Of a stretch of 64,000 nt of DNA, positions 1 to 9,409 are shown in pieces. The stretch is taken from assembly GCF_004804355.1 (NCBI RefSeq), contig NZ_SRWZ01000001.1, positions 434,001-498,000 on the forward strand. Reading direction: 5' to 3'. Position numbers and translations under genes: made by a program. Below the pieces are notes generated by a model. The model had not been told where the DNA came from, did not search any database, and was given only the letters and a program-made list of their open reading frames with translations. The stretch's first letter is position 1. Every line of letters starts with the position of its first letter. The stretch is from Cognatitamlana onchidii. Lineage in GTDB: Bacteria > Bacteroidota > Bacteroidia > Flavobacteriales > Flavobacteriaceae.

Positions 1-424
1 GAATTCCTAATGCAGGTAAACTAGCTAAATAACCTGGTGCTTGTAATAAACAAATAGCGATGGTTAACCAACGTGTTATTTGGTTTATTTTCTTTTGTCC
101 ACTAGCACCTTCCTTTTGTAATTTCTGCAAATAAGGAATAGCTATTCCCATTAACTGTACAACAATAGAAGCAGAAATGTAAGGCATAATACCCAATGCA
201 AAAACCGAAGCATTAGCAAAAGCTCCACCAGTAAAAGCATTAAGCAAACCTAACAAACCTCCGTCTGTTTTATCAGCTAAACCTCCTAGTTGAGCAGCAT
301 CAATACCTGGCAATACCACCTGAGCACCGAAACGATAAACTAACAACAAACTCAATGTAACTATGATTCTGTTTCTTAGTTCCTCTATTTTCCAAACATT
401 CTTAATTGATTCTATAAATTTCAT
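1..424 (-). CDS. secY: SecY translocase subunit, C-terminal part missing
   Basis: Central channel subunit of the SecYEG inner-membrane translocon. Only the first 141 codons lie in the window, because the left edge cuts the gene. The start is the ATG whose complement is at 422-424, and the protein opens MKFIESIKNVWKIEELRNRI. A first membrane helix follows (IIVTLSLLLVYRFGAQVVLP), then a glycine-rich plug-like stretch and the SecY-typical segment FALGIMPYISASIIVQLM. It sits 14 bases after rplO, the usual end of the spc operon, so it is probably translated from the long ribosomal transcript. Confidence 0.95.
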   Translation of the reverse strand, partial: MKFIESIKNVWKIEELRNRIIVTLSLLLVYRFGAQVVLPGIDAAQLGGLADKTDGGLLGLLNAFTGGAFANASVFALGIMPYISASIVVQLMGIAIPYLQKLQKEGASGQKKINQITRWLTIAICLLQAPGYLASLPALGI

Positions 425-438
425 ACTTGTAATGAGTC

Positions 439-891
439 TTATATAGTTACAGCTTCTCCTCCAGCAGCTTCAATAGCAGCTTTTGCTGATGCCGTAAATT
501 TATGTGCAGATACTTTTAATTTTGCTTTTAATTCACCTCTCCCTAAAATCTTAACTAGATCATTCTTTCCAGCCAAGCGGTTAGCAAACAACGTTTCAAA
601 ATCTACCGTATCTTTTATCTTCTTATCATCAACCAATTGTTGTAACGTATCTAAATTGACACCTTGGTACTCCACACGGTTAATGTTTGTAAAACCAAAT
701 TTAGGAACACGTCTTTGAAGTGGCATTTGCCCTCCTTCAAATCCTAGTTTCTTAGAATAACCAGAACGAGATTTAGCTCCTTTGTGACCACGTGTAGCAG
801 TACCACCTTTACCAGAACCTTGTCCTCTACCTACTCTTTTTCCTTGGCTTTTTACTGAACCTTCTGCAGGTTTTAAATTACTTAAATCCAT
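439..891 (-). CDS. rplO: 50S ribosomal protein L15
   Basis: Large-subunit protein L15 (uL15), 150 residues, a late assembly protein near the exit side of the 50S subunit. The N-terminal half is the basic Gly/Arg/Lys-rich extension (GRGQGSGKGGTATRGHKG) followed by QMPLQRRVPKFGF, both diagnostic of the family. The C-terminal part is the globular KOW-free domain ending EAAGGEAVTI. The gene lies between rpmD and secY, as in most bacterial spc operons. The ATG start gives the normal MDLSNLKPAEGS opening. Confidence 0.97.
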   Translation of the reverse strand: MDLSNLKPAEGSVKSQGKRVGRGQGSGKGGTATRGHKGAKSRSGYSKKLGFEGGQMPLQRRVPKFGFTNINRVEYQGVNLDTLQQLVDDKKIKDTVDFETLFANRLAGKNDLVKILGRGELKAKLKVSAHKFTASAKAAIEAAGGEAVTI

Positions 892-907
892 TTTTCAGTT
901 TATATTT

Positions 908-1087
908 TTAAGCTTCTTCAACAGAAACTAAATGTGAAACTTTAGCAACCATACCAAGAATATTTGGCGTAGCCTCATGCTCTTTTACTTGACCAATCTT
1001 TTTAAGACCAAGAGCTTCTAAAGTTCTTTTCTGTCTTTGCGTACGATTGATTGCGCTTTTAACTTTTTTTACTTTAATCTTTGCCAT
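908..1087 (-). CDS. rpmD: 50S ribosomal protein L30
   Basis: A 59-residue protein read directly from the minus strand between rpsE and rplO. It starts MAKIKVKKVKSAINRTQRQK and ends with the motif ATPNILGMVAKVSHLVSVEEA. The pattern of a short basic protein with KRTLEALGLKKIGQ and the NILGMVAKVSHLV tail is that of bacterial L30 (uL30), and the length is normal. L30 sits in the 50S subunit near L5 and the 5S rRNA region. The spacing is 11 bases from rpsE and 16 from rplO, consistent with one transcript. Confidence 0.95.
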   Translation of the reverse strand: MAKIKVKKVKSAINRTQRQKRTLEALGLKKIGQVKEHEATPNILGMVAKVSHLVSVEEA

Positions 1088-1098
1088 TTCTGTCTATA

Positions 1099-1623
1099 TT
1101 AAGCGTTAAAAACTTGTTCAAGTGTAATACCTCTATCTCTAGCAATAGCATTCGCATCTCTTAATTGCAATAAAGCATCAAACGTTGCTTTTACGACATT
1201 ATGAGGATTTGAAGATCCCTGAGATTTTGATAATACATCATGTACACCAACGGCTTCCAGTACTGTTCTTACAGCACCACCAGCAATTACACCAGTACCA
1301 GGGGCAGCAGGAATAATATTAACTCTTGCTCCTCCATATTTACCTTTTTGTTCGTGAGGTAAAGTTCCCTTAATAATAGGGATACGTACAAGGTTCTTTT
1401 TTGCATCTTCAACAGCTTTTGCAATTGCGCTAGCTACATCTTTAGATTTTCCTAAACCTTGACCTACAACACCGTTTTCATCACCAACTACAACAATTGC
1501 TGAGAAACCAAATGCTCTACCACCTTTCGTTACTTTTGTAACTCTTTGTACACCAACTAAACGATCTTTAAGATCTAATCCACCTGGTTTTACTAACTCT
1601 GCACTTTTATATTTTTGAAACAT
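1099..1623 (-). CDS. rpsE: 30S ribosomal protein S5
   Basis: Small-subunit protein S5 (uS5), 174 residues, involved in decoding accuracy and mRNA unwinding at the entry channel. The N-terminal double-stranded-RNA-binding domain shows [20 protein letters not shown] and the loop where classic spectinomycin-resistance changes fall. The C-terminal domain shows [19 protein letters not shown] and [15 protein letters not shown]. The short N-terminus [15 protein letters not shown] is the form common in Bacteroidota. It lies 6 bases downstream of rplR within the spc block. Confidence 0.97.
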   Translation of the reverse strand: MFQKYKSAELVKPGGLDLKDRLVGVQRVTKVTKGGRAFGFSAIVVVGDENGVVGQGLGKSKDVASAIAKAVEDAKKNLVRIPIIKGTLPHEQKGKYGGARVNIIPAAPGTGVIAGGAVRTVLEAVGVHDVLSKSQGSSNPHNVVKATFDALLQLRDANAIARDRGITLEQVFNA

Positions 1624-1629
1624 AATATC

Positions 1630-1986
1630 TTAGAATTTTAGTCCTGCTTCTCTAGCTCCTTCAGCTAATTGTTTAACTCTACCGTGGTATAAATATCCGC
1701 CTCTATCAAATGAAACAGTTTCTACACCAACTTTTAAAGCTTTTTCAGCAAGTGCTTTACCTACTAATTTAGCTACTTCAGATTTAGTTGCTTTTGCAGC
1801 ACTAATGTCTTTATCTCTTGAAGATGCCGCACTGATAGTTTTACCAGTAACATCATCAACTAACTGAGCATAAATTTCTTTATTACTTCTATAAACAGCT
1901 AATCTAGGTCTTGCCTCTGTTCCAGAAACAACCTTACGAATTCTGTTCTTTATTCTTAGTCTTCTATCGTTCTTTGTCAATGCCAT
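1630..1986 (-). CDS. rplR: 50S ribosomal protein L18
   Basis: L18 (uL18), 118 residues, a 5S rRNA-binding protein of the central protuberance that acts with L5. Family marks are [20 protein letters not shown] near the N-terminus, [18 protein letters not shown], and the C-terminal [21 protein letters not shown]. Length and start are normal. The gene sits between rplF and rpsE with short spacers, as expected for the spc operon. Confidence 0.97.
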   Translation of the reverse strand: MALTKNDRRLRIKNRIRKVVSGTEARPRLAVYRSNKEIYAQLVDDVTGKTISAASSRDKDISAAKATKSEVAKLVGKALAEKALKVGVETVSFDRGGYLYHGRVKQLAEGAREAGLKF

Positions 1987-1996
1987 AACCTAATTA

Positions 1997-2539
1997 TTAA
2001 GCTGATTTACCTGCTTTTCTTCTTAATTCTTCACCAACAAACTTGATTCCTTTTCCTTTGTAAGGCTCTGGCTTTCTAAATCCACGGATTTTTGCAGCTA
2101 CTTGACCAACAAGTTGTTTATCATGTGATGTTAGCTTAACTAAAGGATTCTTTCCTTTCTCAGATACTGTTTCAACTTTTACTTCTGGAGCAATGTTTAA
2201 AACGATATTATGAGAAAAGCCTAAAGCTAAATCTAATTTTTGTCCTTGGTTTGATGCTCTATATCCTACACCAACCAATTCTAATTCTTTAGTCCACCCT
2301 TTAGATACACCTTCTATCATGTTGTTCATTAAAGATCTATAAAGACCATGTTTAGCCTTTTGCTCTTTACTTTCAGAAGAACGTGTAACTAATATGTTAC
2401 CTTCTTCTACTTTTATCTCAACAGTATCAAACGATTGTGTAAGTTCTCCTAATTTTCCTTTTACAGTAACAACGTTATCTTTAACCTCTACTGTTACACC
2501 TTCTGGAATGGCTACTGGATTATTTCCTATTCTTGACAT
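1997..2539 (-). CDS. rplF: 50S ribosomal protein L6
   Basis: L6 (uL6), 180 residues, lies near the sarcin-ricin loop and the translation-factor binding site. It has the expected two related beta-alpha domains. The first starts MSRIGNNPVAIPEGVTVEV and includes HGLYRSLMNNMIEGVSKGWTK. The second ends with the conserved RGFRKPEPYKGKGIKFVGEE and a basic tail. Start and length are standard, and the gene follows rpsH after 19 bases. Confidence 0.97.
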   Translation of the reverse strand: MSRIGNNPVAIPEGVTVEVKDNVVTVKGKLGELTQSFDTVEIKVEEGNILVTRSSESKEQKAKHGLYRSLMNNMIEGVSKGWTKELELVGVGYRASNQGQKLDLALGFSHNIVLNIAPEVKVETVSEKGKNPLVKLTSHDKQLVGQVAAKIRGFRKPEPYKGKGIKFVGEELRRKAGKSA

Positions 2540-2558
2540 TTCTTTCTGGTATTAAAAA

Positions 2559-2957
2559 TTAGTAAACATAACATAAAACTTCACCACCTACATTATCTCT
2601 TTTAGCCTGTTTACCTGTCATAACTCCATGAGAAGTTGAAACAATAGCAATACCTAAACCATTTAAGATACGAGGTAATTCTTTAGCACCAGCATACTGA
2701 CGTAAACCTGGTGTAGAAATTCTTTGAAGTTTTTTGATTACTGGTTCCTTTGTTTCTTTATTGTACTTAAGGGCTATTTTAATAGTGCCTTGTACAGAAG
2801 AATCATCAAACTTGTAACTTAAAATATATCCTTGTTCGAATAATATTTTAGTGATGTCTTTTTTCAAGTTAGAAGCAGGAATCTCAACCACTCTGTGGTT
2901 AGCACGCACTGCATTTCTAATTCTTGTCAAATAATCCGCAATTGGATCTGAGTACAT
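2559..2957 (-). CDS. rpsH: 30S ribosomal protein S8
   Basis: S8 (uS8), 132 residues, a primary 16S rRNA-binding protein of the central domain. In E. coli it also represses the spc operon at the rplE region, and whether that holds here cannot be seen. It starts MYSDPIADYLTRIRNAVRAN and ends with the diagnostic SHGVMTGKQAKRDNVGGEVL. The gap to rpsN upstream is 68 bases, the longest inside the spc block; I saw no clear hairpin in it. Confidence 0.97.
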   Translation of the reverse strand: MYSDPIADYLTRIRNAVRANHRVVEIPASNLKKDITKILFEQGYILSYKFDDSSVQGTIKIALKYNKETKEPVIKKLQRISTPGLRQYAGAKELPRILNGLGIAIVSTSHGVMTGKQAKRDNVGGEVLCYVY

Positions 2958-3025
2958 AATGAATTGATTTTGTGGTCTTGGTTTTCGAACTATTTCGAAC
3001 CTTAAACCTGATTATTTAAATAATA

Positions 3026-3295
3026 TTACCAACTAGCTTTCTTTACTCCAGGAATAAGACCTTGGTTAGCCATTTCTCTAAAAGTTACACGAGATATTCC
3101 GAAGGTTCTCATATATCCTTTTGGTCTTCCTGTTAATTTACATCTATTATGCTGACGTATAGGAGAAGCATTTTTAGGTAACTTTTGTAATGCTTCATAA
3201 TCGCCAGCTTCTTTTAAAGCTTTACGTTTTGCAGCATACTTAGCTACTGTTTTAGCTCTTTTTACCTCACGGGCTTTCATTGATTCTTTAGCCAT
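3026..3295 (-). CDS. rpsN: 30S ribosomal protein S14, zinc-free long form
   Basis: S14 (uS14), 89 residues, is needed late in 30S assembly near the head. Key segments are [40 protein letters not shown] and the C-terminal [14 protein letters not shown]. Only one cysteine is present in the [12 protein letters not shown] region, so the CxxC pairs of the short zinc-binding form are absent. This is therefore the C-minus form of about 89-101 residues. It is 3 bases from rplE. Confidence 0.96.
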   Translation of the reverse strand: MAKESMKAREVKRAKTVAKYAAKRKALKEAGDYEALQKLPKNASPIRQHNRCKLTGRPKGYMRTFGISRVTFREMANQGLIPGVKKASW

Positions 3296-3298
3296 AAC

Positions 3299-3850
3299 TT
3301 AGTTCTTTTTAAAAGGTAACCCTAGTTCAGTTAATAATGATTTTGCTTCTTTATCTGTATCTGCAGAAGTTACAAAAGTAATATCCATACCAGAAATTTT
3401 ATTCACTTTATCAATGTTTATTTCCGGGAAGATAATTTGCTCAGTAATTCCTAAATTGTAATTACCTCTTCCATCAAATCCTGTCGCTTTAATACCGTTA
3501 AAATCTCTAACACGTGGAAGTGCCGAAGTTACTAAACGATCTAAAAATTCATACATTCTTTCTCCTCGTAAAGTCACTTTTGCCCCAATTGGCATGCCTT
3601 TCCGTAATTTAAAAGAAGCAACATCCTTTTTAGATAATGTAGCTATCGCTTTTTGTCCAGATATTGTTGTTAACTCTTCTACTGCGTAGTCAATTAACTT
3701 TTTGTCTGCAACTGCCGCTCCAACCCCTTTAGATATTACTATCTTGGTAAGTTTAGGAACCTGCATTACATTATTATATCCAAATTCGTCTGTAAGAGCC
3801 GCAATTACTCTGCTTTTGTACTCTTCTTTAAGTCTTGGTGAATATGCCAT
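3299..3850 (-). CDS. rplE: 50S ribosomal protein L5
   Basis: L5 (uL5), 183 residues, binds 5S rRNA and contacts the P-site tRNA in the central protuberance. Recognised by [20 protein letters not shown], the segment [19 protein letters not shown], and [18 protein letters not shown]. It starts [15 protein letters not shown], and only 2 bases separate it from the end of rplX. Length and gene order are standard. Confidence 0.97.
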   Translation of the reverse strand: MAYSPRLKEEYKSRVIAALTDEFGYNNVMQVPKLTKIVISKGVGAAVADKKLIDYAVEELTTISGQKAIATLSKKDVASFKLRKGMPIGAKVTLRGERMYEFLDRLVTSALPRVRDFNGIKATGFDGRGNYNLGITEQIIFPEINIDKVNKISGMDITFVTSADTDKEAKSLLTELGLPFKKN

Positions 3851-3852
3851 AA

Positions 3853-4164
3853 CTATATTACTTCATTAGATTTTGTTGAAAATCTTACTTTTTTATCGCC
3901 TTCCATTCTATAACCAACTCTTGTTGTTTCTCCCTTAGAAGTTAACAATGATAAGTTAGAAATGTGAATAGCAGCTTCTTTCTCTACGATTCCGCCTTGA
4001 GGATTCTGTGCACTAGGTTTAGTATGTTTCTTAACCATGTTTACACCCTCAACAATCGCCTTGTTCTTAGCTATTAATACCTTTTGAACTTTACCTTCAG
4101 ATCCTTTATGATCTCCAGCAATTACTTTTACAGTATCTCCAGTTTTTATTTTAAGCTTTGTCAT
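3853..4164 (-). CDS. rplX: 50S ribosomal protein L24
   Basis: L24 (uL24), 103 residues, initiates 50S assembly and lies near the peptide exit tunnel. The N-terminal KOW motif is clear in [20 protein letters not shown] with [20 protein letters not shown] after it. The sequence [19 protein letters not shown] is the family signature. It lies 14 bases after rplN in the spc block. Confidence 0.97.
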   Translation of the reverse strand: MTKLKIKTGDTVKVIAGDHKGSEGKVQKVLIAKNKAIVEGVNMVKKHTKPSAQNPQGGIVEKEAAIHISNLSLLTSKGETTRVGYRMEGDKKVRFSTKSNEVI

Positions 4165-4178
4165 CTTTCAATAATGTA

Positions 4179-4547
4179 TTAAAGCACTTCTGGTGCTAAT
4201 GATACAATCTTCATGAATTGTTTGTCACGAAGTTCTCTAGCAACCGGACCAAAAACACGTGTACCTCTCATCTCACCTGTTGGGTTCAATAACACACATG
4301 CATTATCATCAAATCTAATATAAGATCCATCTGGTCTTCTTACTTCTTTCTTAGTACGAACAACTACTGCTGTAGAAACCGCTCCTTTTTTAATGTTTCC
4401 ATTAGGAGTTGCATCTTTAACAGAAACAACGATTTTGTCTCCTACAGAAGCATATCTTCTTTTAGTACCACCAAGAACACGGATAGTTAAAACTTCCTTT
4501 GCTCCAGTGTTGTCTGCTACTTTTAATCTTGATTCTTGTTGTACCAT
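4179..4547 (-). CDS. rplN: 50S ribosomal protein L14
   Basis: L14 (uL14), 122 residues, binds 23S rRNA at the subunit interface. It is highly conserved and easy to identify: [20 protein letters not shown] at the start, [20 protein letters not shown] in the middle, and [20 protein letters not shown] near the end. It marks the first gene of the spc part, 2 bases after rpsQ. Confidence 0.98.
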   Translation of the reverse strand: MVQQESRLKVADNTGAKEVLTIRVLGGTKRRYASVGDKIVVSVKDATPNGNIKKGAVSTAVVVRTKKEVRRPDGSYIRFDDNACVLLNPTGEMRGTRVFGPVARELRDKQFMKIVSLAPEVL

Positions 4548-4549
4548 AA

Positions 4550-4807
4550 TTATTTAGCTCTTTCTAAAATTTCAACTAATCTCCAACATTTAGATTTACT
4601 TAAAGGTCTCGTTTCCATGATCTTTACAGTATCTCCAATATTACAATCGTTCGTTTCGTCGTGCGCAACATATTTCTTAGTTTTTAACACGAACTTACCA
4701 TACATAGGGTGCTTTACTTTTTTAACTTCAGAAACCACAATAGATTTCTGCATTTTGTTACTTGTAACAACTCCTATACGTTCTTTTCTTAAATTTCTTG
4801 TTTCCAT
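4550..4807 (-). CDS. rpsQ: 30S ribosomal protein S17
   Basis: S17 (uS17), 85 residues, an OB-fold primary 16S rRNA-binding protein. Recognised by [20 protein letters not shown], the [19 protein letters not shown] segment and the C-terminal [20 protein letters not shown]. It ends the S10 block and is followed within 2 bases by rplN. Confidence 0.97.
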   Translation of the reverse strand: METRNLRKERIGVVTSNKMQKSIVVSEVKKVKHPMYGKFVLKTKKYVAHDETNDCNIGDTVKIMETRPLSKSKCWRLVEILERAK

Positions 4808-4819
4808 CTTTCAGCAGAA

Positions 4820-5011
4820 TTATTGTAATTCTCTTTTAGTTAATTCAGTCGCAATTCTAGCTACCGTTCTTCTGATAGAACGTAATTGAATTGGATTTTC
4901 TAAAGGAGATATTGCATGAGCCAATTTTAGGTCTGAATAACTCTTTTTTGTTTCACTAAGTTTTTCTTGTAACTCAGCTACAGATAATTCTTTAATTTCT
5001 GATTGTTTCAT
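4820..5011 (-). CDS. rpmC: 50S ribosomal protein L29
   Basis: L29 (uL29), 63 residues, a two-helix protein near the tunnel exit that helps dock SRP and trigger factor. I place the start at the ATG whose complement is 5009-5011, giving MKQSEIKELSVAELQEKLSE, the normal family N-terminus. An upstream in-frame TTG at 5047 would add 12 residues that lie inside the end of rplP and do not look like L29. The end (RRTVARIATELTKREL) is typical. Confidence 0.95.
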   Translation of the reverse strand: MKQSEIKELSVAELQEKLSETKKSYSDLKLAHAISPLENPIQLRSIRRTVARIATELTKRELQ

Positions 5012-5024
5012 AATATCAAATAAA

Positions 5025-5444
5025 TTATGCTTCGTAATCTCTAGCAATTACAAACTTAGTTTTTACTGGTAGTTTTTGTGCTGCTAAACGAAGTGCTTCA
5101 CGAGCAACTTCTAATGGCACACCACCTACTTCAAATAAAACACGACCAGGTCTACAAACAGCTACCCATAATTCTACAGCACCTTTACCTTTACCCATAC
5201 GTACTTCAAGAGGCTTTTTTGTGATAGGCTTGTCTGGAAATATTTTAATCCAAAGTTGCCCTTCTCTTTTCATGTAACGTGTAGCGGCAATACGAGCTGC
5301 TTCAATTTGACGTGCAGTAATAAACGTAGCGTCTAATGCTTTTATTCCAAAAGTACCGTTTGAAAGTTGGTGTCCTCTTCCAGACAATCCTTTCATACGT
5401 CCTTTTTGTTGTTTACGAAATTTTGTTCTTTTAGGCTGTAACAT
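5025..5444 (-). CDS. rplP: 50S ribosomal protein L16
   Basis: L16 (uL16), 139 residues, lies near the A-site and peptidyl-transferase centre and is added late in assembly. It starts [20 protein letters not shown] and contains [20 protein letters not shown], the [20 protein letters not shown] block and the ARDYEA end. Length and order (rpsC-rplP-rpmC) are standard. Confidence 0.98.
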   Translation of the reverse strand: MLQPKRTKFRKQQKGRMKGLSGRGHQLSNGTFGIKALDATFITARQIEAARIAATRYMKREGQLWIKIFPDKPITKKPLEVRMGKGKGAVELWVAVCRPGRVLFEVGGVPLEVAREALRLAAQKLPVKTKFVIARDYEA

Positions 5445-5465
5445 TTTTCTTTACTTTATAAAAAA

Positions 5466-6182
5466 TTACTTTCTACGACGAGGTCCTTTGTTTCCACGTC
5501 CTGCTCCACCTTTTCCTTGCTTCTTAGATAAACCAACAAGCGGAGAAAGCTCTCTTTTACCATATACTTCACCTTTCATGATCCATACTTTAACACCCAA
5601 TCTACCGTAAGTAGTATGTGCTTCAACTAAAGCATAGTCAATATCGGCTCTAAAAGTTGATAAAGGAATACGTCCTTCTTTATAGTGTTCACTACGTGCC
5701 ATTTCAGCACCGTTTAAACGACCACTAATTTGAATTTTTATTCCTTCAGCATTCATACGCATTGTAGCAGCGATAGCCATTTTGATTGCGCGTCTGTATG
5801 AAATTCTATTTTCAATTTGACGAGCAATACTTGATGCCACTAAATACGCATCTAGTTCAGGTCTTTTAATCTCAAAGATGTTGATCTGAACTTCTTTTCC
5901 GGTAATTTTCTTAAGCTCCTCTTTTAACTTGTCTACCTCTTGACCACCCTTACCAATAATGATACCTGGGCGAGCCGTAGTGATAGTAACGGTTACAAGC
6001 TTTAAAGTTCTTTCGATGATTACTCTACTAACACTAGCTTTAGATAAACGCGCGTGAACGTATTTTCTAATCTTATCGTCTTCGGCAAGTTTATCACCAT
6101 AATCGTTTCCTCCGTACCAGTTAGACTCCCATCCTCTGATAATTCCTAAGCGATTTCCGATTGGATTTGTTTTTTGTCCCAT
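5466..6182 (-). CDS. rpsC: 30S ribosomal protein S3
   Basis: S3 (uS3), 238 residues, at the mRNA entry channel with helicase activity together with S4 and S5. The N-terminal [18 protein letters not shown] is diagnostic. The KH domain with [20 protein letters not shown] spans about residues 70-100. The C-terminal domain carries [20 protein letters not shown] and [13 protein letters not shown]-like residues. The tail is rich in glycine, lysine and arginine, as in other Bacteroidota. Confidence 0.98.
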   Translation of the reverse strand: MGQKTNPIGNRLGIIRGWESNWYGGNDYGDKLAEDDKIRKYVHARLSKASVSRVIIERTLKLVTVTITTARPGIIIGKGGQEVDKLKEELKKITGKEVQINIFEIKRPELDAYLVASSIARQIENRISYRRAIKMAIAATMRMNAEGIKIQISGRLNGAEMARSEHYKEGRIPLSTFRADIDYALVEAHTTYGRLGVKVWIMKGEVYGKRELSPLVGLSKKQGKGGAGRGNKGPRRRK

Positions 6183-6189
6183 ACTTTTA

Positions 6190-6597
6190 TTAAGCTTGTG
6201 TGTTATTGTTAGCTCCTACCACTAATGTTACGTGGTTAGAACGTTTTCTAATTCTGTGTGCACGACCTTGAGGTGCTGGACGTAATCTTTTTAACATAGA
6301 TCCACCATCAACTCTAATCTCTTTTACAAATAACTCTGCAGATTCAACATCGGCATCCTCATTCTTAGCTTGCCAGTTAGCGATAGCTGATAATAACAAC
6401 TTCTCTAATCTGCCAGATGCTTCCTTATTGTTGAATTTTAAGATATTAAGTGCATTCTCCACCTTTTCACCTCTTACTAAATCGGCTACTAAGCGCATTT
6501 TTCTTGGTGACGTAGGACAGTTATTAAGTTTTGCAAAAGCCACTTGCTTTTTCCCTTCCTTAATAGCGTCTGCCATTTGTTTTTTACGACTTCCCAT
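6190..6597 (-). CDS. rplV: 50S ribosomal protein L22
   Basis: L22 (uL22), 135 residues, whose beta-hairpin lines the exit tunnel at the macrolide site. The signature [20 protein letters not shown] is present, as is the hairpin loop region [20 protein letters not shown], with no insertion or deletion obvious in the loop. The extended N-terminus ([18 protein letters not shown]) matches the longer Bacteroidota form. Six bases separate it from rpsS. Confidence 0.97.
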   Translation of the reverse strand: MGSRKKQMADAIKEGKKQVAFAKLNNCPTSPRKMRLVADLVRGEKVENALNILKFNNKEASGRLEKLLLSAIANWQAKNEDADVESAELFVKEIRVDGGSMLKRLRPAPQGRAHRIRKRSNHVTLVVGANNNTQA

Positions 6598-6603
6598 AGC
6601 TTA

Positions 6604-6882
6604 CTACTTTTTACCTTTATTTTTAGCACCGGCATGTCCACGGAATGAACGTGTTGGTGAAAATTCTCCTAATTTATGACCTACCATGTTTTCAGTAACA
6701 TAAACTGGTACAAATTGGCGGCCATTGTGTACTGCTATAGTTTGTCCAACAAAATCAGGAGTAATCATACTGGCCCTAGACCAAGTTTTGATAACCGTTT
6801 TCTTGTTAGCCTCAACATTTGCAGCTACTTTTCTTTCTAATTTATAATGAACGTAAGGTCCTTTTTTTAATGATCTTGCCAT
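6604..6882 (-). CDS. rpsS: 30S ribosomal protein S19
   Basis: S19 (uS19), 92 residues, in the head of the 30S subunit, contacting S13 and the central protuberance. Marks are [19 protein letters not shown], the motif [20 protein letters not shown] and [18 protein letters not shown]. Length and start are standard; rplB ends 3 bases upstream. Confidence 0.98.
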   Translation of the reverse strand: MARSLKKGPYVHYKLERKVAANVEANKKTVIKTWSRASMITPDFVGQTIAVHNGRQFVPVYVTENMVGHKLGEFSPTRSFRGHAGAKNKGKK

Positions 6883-6885
6883 GTC

Positions 6886-7713
6886 TTATTTCTTTCTACG
6901 TTCTACAATATATTTATTACTTGCTTTTGTTTTAGAACGCGTTCTATAACCTTTAGCTGGTATACCGTTTCTAGAACGTGGGTGACCTCCAGAAGATTTC
7001 CCTTCACCACCACCCATTGGATGATCAATTGGATTCATAACCACTGGTCTAGTTCTTGGACGTCTACCTAACCATCTCGTTCTACCTGCTTTACCACCAA
7101 CTAATAACTGATGATCTGAGTTAGAAACAACACCTATAGTCGCTAAACAGTTTACAAGAATCATTCTTGTTTCACCTGAAGGCAACTTAACGGTAGCAAA
7201 CTTACCATCTCTTGCCATTAACTGAGCAAAAGCACCAGCACTACGAGCCATAACAGCTCCTTGACCAGGACGTAACTCTACACAAGAAATAATAGTTCCT
7301 AATGGAATTTCACTTAATGGCATCGCATTTCCAATTTCTGGAGCCACACCTTCTTTACCAGAAACCACATTTTGCCCAACTTGCAAACCATTTTGAGCAA
7401 TAATGTATCTTTTTTCTCCATCTTGATAATTCAATAATGCGATAAAAGCGGTTCTGTTTGGATCGTATTCTATAGATTTAACTTCAGCAGGAATTCCAGC
7501 TTTGTCTCTTTTAAAATCGATAATACGATACTTTCTTTTATGACCACCTCCAATATAGCGCATGGTCATTTTACCTTGACTGTTTCTACCACCAGACCTT
7601 TTATTCGGAACGAGTAAACTCTTTTCCGGCTTATCAGTAGTTATGGCGTCATACCCATTTACTACTCTAAAACGCTGTCCTGGTGTGATTGGTTTTAATT
7701 TTCTTACTGACAT
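6886..7713 (-). CDS. rplB: 50S ribosomal protein L2
   Basis: L2 (uL2), 275 residues, needed for subunit association and for peptidyl transfer. The C-terminal block [20 protein letters not shown] contains the conserved histidine and glycine-rich loop near the peptidyl-transferase centre. Other marks are [17 protein letters not shown] and SVELRPGQG-like residues ([19 protein letters not shown]). Start, length and order are standard. Confidence 0.98.
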   Translation of the reverse strand: MSVRKLKPITPGQRFRVVNGYDAITTDKPEKSLLVPNKRSGGRNSQGKMTMRYIGGGHKRKYRIIDFKRDKAGIPAEVKSIEYDPNRTAFIALLNYQDGEKRYIIAQNGLQVGQNVVSGKEGVAPEIGNAMPLSEIPLGTIISCVELRPGQGAVMARSAGAFAQLMARDGKFATVKLPSGETRMILVNCLATIGVVSNSDHQLLVGGKAGRTRWLGRRPRTRPVVMNPIDHPMGGGEGKSSGGHPRSRNGIPAKGYRTRSKTKASNKYIVERRKK

Positions 7714-7723
7714 TGTTGTCTAA

Positions 7724-8014
7724 TTACATGTTACTGTATAAATCAATCATTTCACCTTCCGCCAGTTGTACAATTGCCTTTTTAACAGCATTTGTTTTAC
7801 CATGTTGAATACCAGTTTTTGTATACTTGGTACTACGATCTGGACGGACATTTATAGTACGAACTTTTTCAACAGAAACACCATAAGCAGCTTCCACCGC
7901 TTTTTTGATTTCTACCTTGTTCGCCTTTGTGTTCACTGAGAACCAATAGCAGTTTTTTAACTCGCTATCGGCAGTCGCTTTTTCTGTGATTATAGGTTTA
8001 ATTAAGATACTCAT
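7724..8014 (-). CDS. rplW: 50S ribosomal protein L23
   Basis: L23 (uL23), 96 residues, forms the docking site for trigger factor and SRP at the tunnel exit. Recognised by ILIKPIITEKATADSE at the start, FSVNTKANKVEIKKAVEAAY, and VEKVRTINVRPD. It lies between rplD and rplB with 7 and 10 base spacers, as in the canonical S10 operon. Confidence 0.97.
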   Translation of the reverse strand: MSILIKPIITEKATADSELKNCYWFSVNTKANKVEIKKAVEAAYGVSVEKVRTINVRPDRSTKYTKTGIQHGKTNAVKKAIVQLAEGEMIDLYSNM

Positions 8015-8021
8015 CTGTTTC

Positions 8022-8651
8022 TTATTTACTTAAGTTTGTTTCAATTCCTTCTAAGGCTCCTTCTAAAAGCACTACTTGATTTGCATTTAAAATTTTGTAA
8101 GTACTTAATTCTGAGGCTATTATAACCTCAGAGCCTTTCAAATTGCGCGATGACAAATATACGTTATTATTTGACCCACCCAACACAAACAGAGATTTTT
8201 TGTTTTCCAACTCTAAAGCCTTTAAAACCGCTGTAAAGTTTTTTGTTTTTGGAGCATCAAAATTAAAGTCTTCTAAAACTGTAATTGATTGCTCTCCAGC
8301 TTTAATACTTAAGGCAGATTTACGTGCTAATCGCTTTAAGTTTTTATTAAGTTTGAAGTTGTAATTTCTAGGTCTTGGACCGAACATACGTCCACCACCT
8401 TTAAAAACACCCGACTTAATACTACCTGCTCTTGCAGTACCTGTACCTTTTTGCTTTTTAATCTTTCGCGTAGATCCAGAAATCTCACCTCTTTCTTTAG
8501 ATTTGTGAGTTCCCTGTCTTTGATTTGCTAAATATTGTTTAACATCCAAATACACCGCATGATTATTAGGCTCAATAGCAAACACATCTTTTGAAAGGTC
8601 TGCCTTTCTACCTGTGTCTTTTCCGTTTATATCTAAAACTGCTACTTTCAT
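8022..8651 (-). CDS. rplD: 50S ribosomal protein L4
   Basis: L4 (uL4), 209 residues, an early assembly protein whose loop reaches the exit tunnel. In E. coli it autoregulates the S10 operon. I place the start at the ATG complementary to 8649-8651 ([20 protein letters not shown]). An upstream in-frame TTG adds 15 residues lying within rplC. The chosen ATG overlaps the rplC stop by one base (TAATG), a common coupling arrangement. The loop [20 protein letters not shown] is intact. The structured gap between rpsJ and rplC is a possible target for L4 control (inference). Confidence 0.97.
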   Translation of the reverse strand: MKVAVLDINGKDTGRKADLSKDVFAIEPNNHAVYLDVKQYLANQRQGTHKSKERGEISGSTRKIKKQKGTGTARAGSIKSGVFKGGGRMFGPRPRNYNFKLNKNLKRLARKSALSIKAGEQSITVLEDFNFDAPKTKNFTAVLKALELENKKSLFVLGGSNNNVYLSSRNLKGSEVIIASELSTYKILNANQVVLLEGALEGIETNLSK

Positions 8652-9268
8652 TACTTCTGAATTGTTACATAAGCGTTTTTGTGACCAGGCACACAACCTT
8701 TAACCACAAGTAGGTTCTTTTCAGCAACTACTTTTAAAACTCTTAAATTTTGAACTTTCACTTTTTCTCCACCCATTCTTCCGGCCATTTTCATGCCCTT
8801 GAATACGCGTGCAGGATAAGATGCAGCTCCAATAGAACCTGGCGCTCTTAAACGGTTATGTTGACCGTGAGTCGCTTGACCTACACCACCAAAACCATGA
8901 CGTTTTACAACACCTTGAAATCCTTTACCCTTAGATGTTCCTGCTATATCCACAAACTCGCCTTCCGCAAAGTGCTCTACAGTGATTGCATCTCCTAATT
9001 TGTACTCCTCATCAAAACCTTTGAATTCAGCAACTTTACGCTTTACAGAAGTACCTGCTTTTTTAGCATGACCTAGGTCTGCTTTTGTAGCACTTTTTTC
9101 TGTCGCGTCATCGAAACCTAATTGAATAGCTTCATAGCCGTCCACTTCTTCAGTTCTGACTTGGGTAACGATACATGGTCCAGCTTCGATTACTGTACAA
9201 GGAACATTTTTCCCGTTTTCATCAAAGATGCTGGTCATACCGATTTTTTTTCCAATTAACCCAGACAT
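8651..9268 (-). CDS. rplC: 50S ribosomal protein L3
   Basis: L3 (uL3), 205 residues, an early-assembly protein reaching the peptidyl-transferase centre. It begins [20 protein letters not shown] and contains [20 protein letters not shown] followed by [20 protein letters not shown], the loop containing the glutamine methylated in E. coli. The stop codon shares one base with the rplD start. Upstream is a 140-base structured leader that separates it from rpsJ. Confidence 0.97.
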   Translation of the reverse strand: MSGLIGKKIGMTSIFDENGKNVPCTVIEAGPCIVTQVRTEEVDGYEAIQLGFDDATEKSATKADLGHAKKAGTSVKRKVAEFKGFDEEYKLGDAITVEHFAEGEFVDIAGTSKGKGFQGVVKRHGFGGVGQATHGQHNRLRAPGSIGAASYPARVFKGMKMAGRMGGEKVKVQNLRVLKVVAEKNLLVVKGCVPGHKNAYVTIQK

Positions 9269-9409
9269 ATTTATTAAATTTAATTTATTACTATTTGTTA
9301 CTTAAAACTCAAGGCCGAAATACATTCCAGCCTTGAATTGTATTTTACCGTTTTTCCCGCGACCGCATCGGTGGGACATGTAAGTTGGCTATAAATGCCG
9401 ACCGTATAC
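9269..9409 (-). promoter_or_regulatory. structured RNA leader between rpsJ and rplC
   Basis: This is the longest gap inside the ribosomal operon. Read on the minus strand, positions 9337-9308 fold into a 10-base-pair stem (UUCAAGGCUG with CGGCCUUGAG, one end and one inner G-U pair) around a 10-base loop. Further upstream, 9376-9355 can form a second hairpin in which ACCG pairs with CGGU and an outer UCCC pairs with GGGA past a CGC bulge. Neither stem is followed by a U-run, so a simple terminator is unlikely. A ribosomal-protein binding leader, or an attenuation or processing site, is the likeliest role (inference). L3 or L4 are the natural candidate ligands. Confidence 0.55.

Noticed and set aside
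4536-4889. Long open frame on the plus strand over rplN-rpsQ-rpmC
   Set aside because: It lies opposite highly conserved ribosomal genes, encodes no recognisable domain, and has composition typical of an antisense shadow.
6428-6679. Plus-strand open frame over rplV-rpsS
   Set aside because: It is antisense to two certain ribosomal genes with no start signal or family match.
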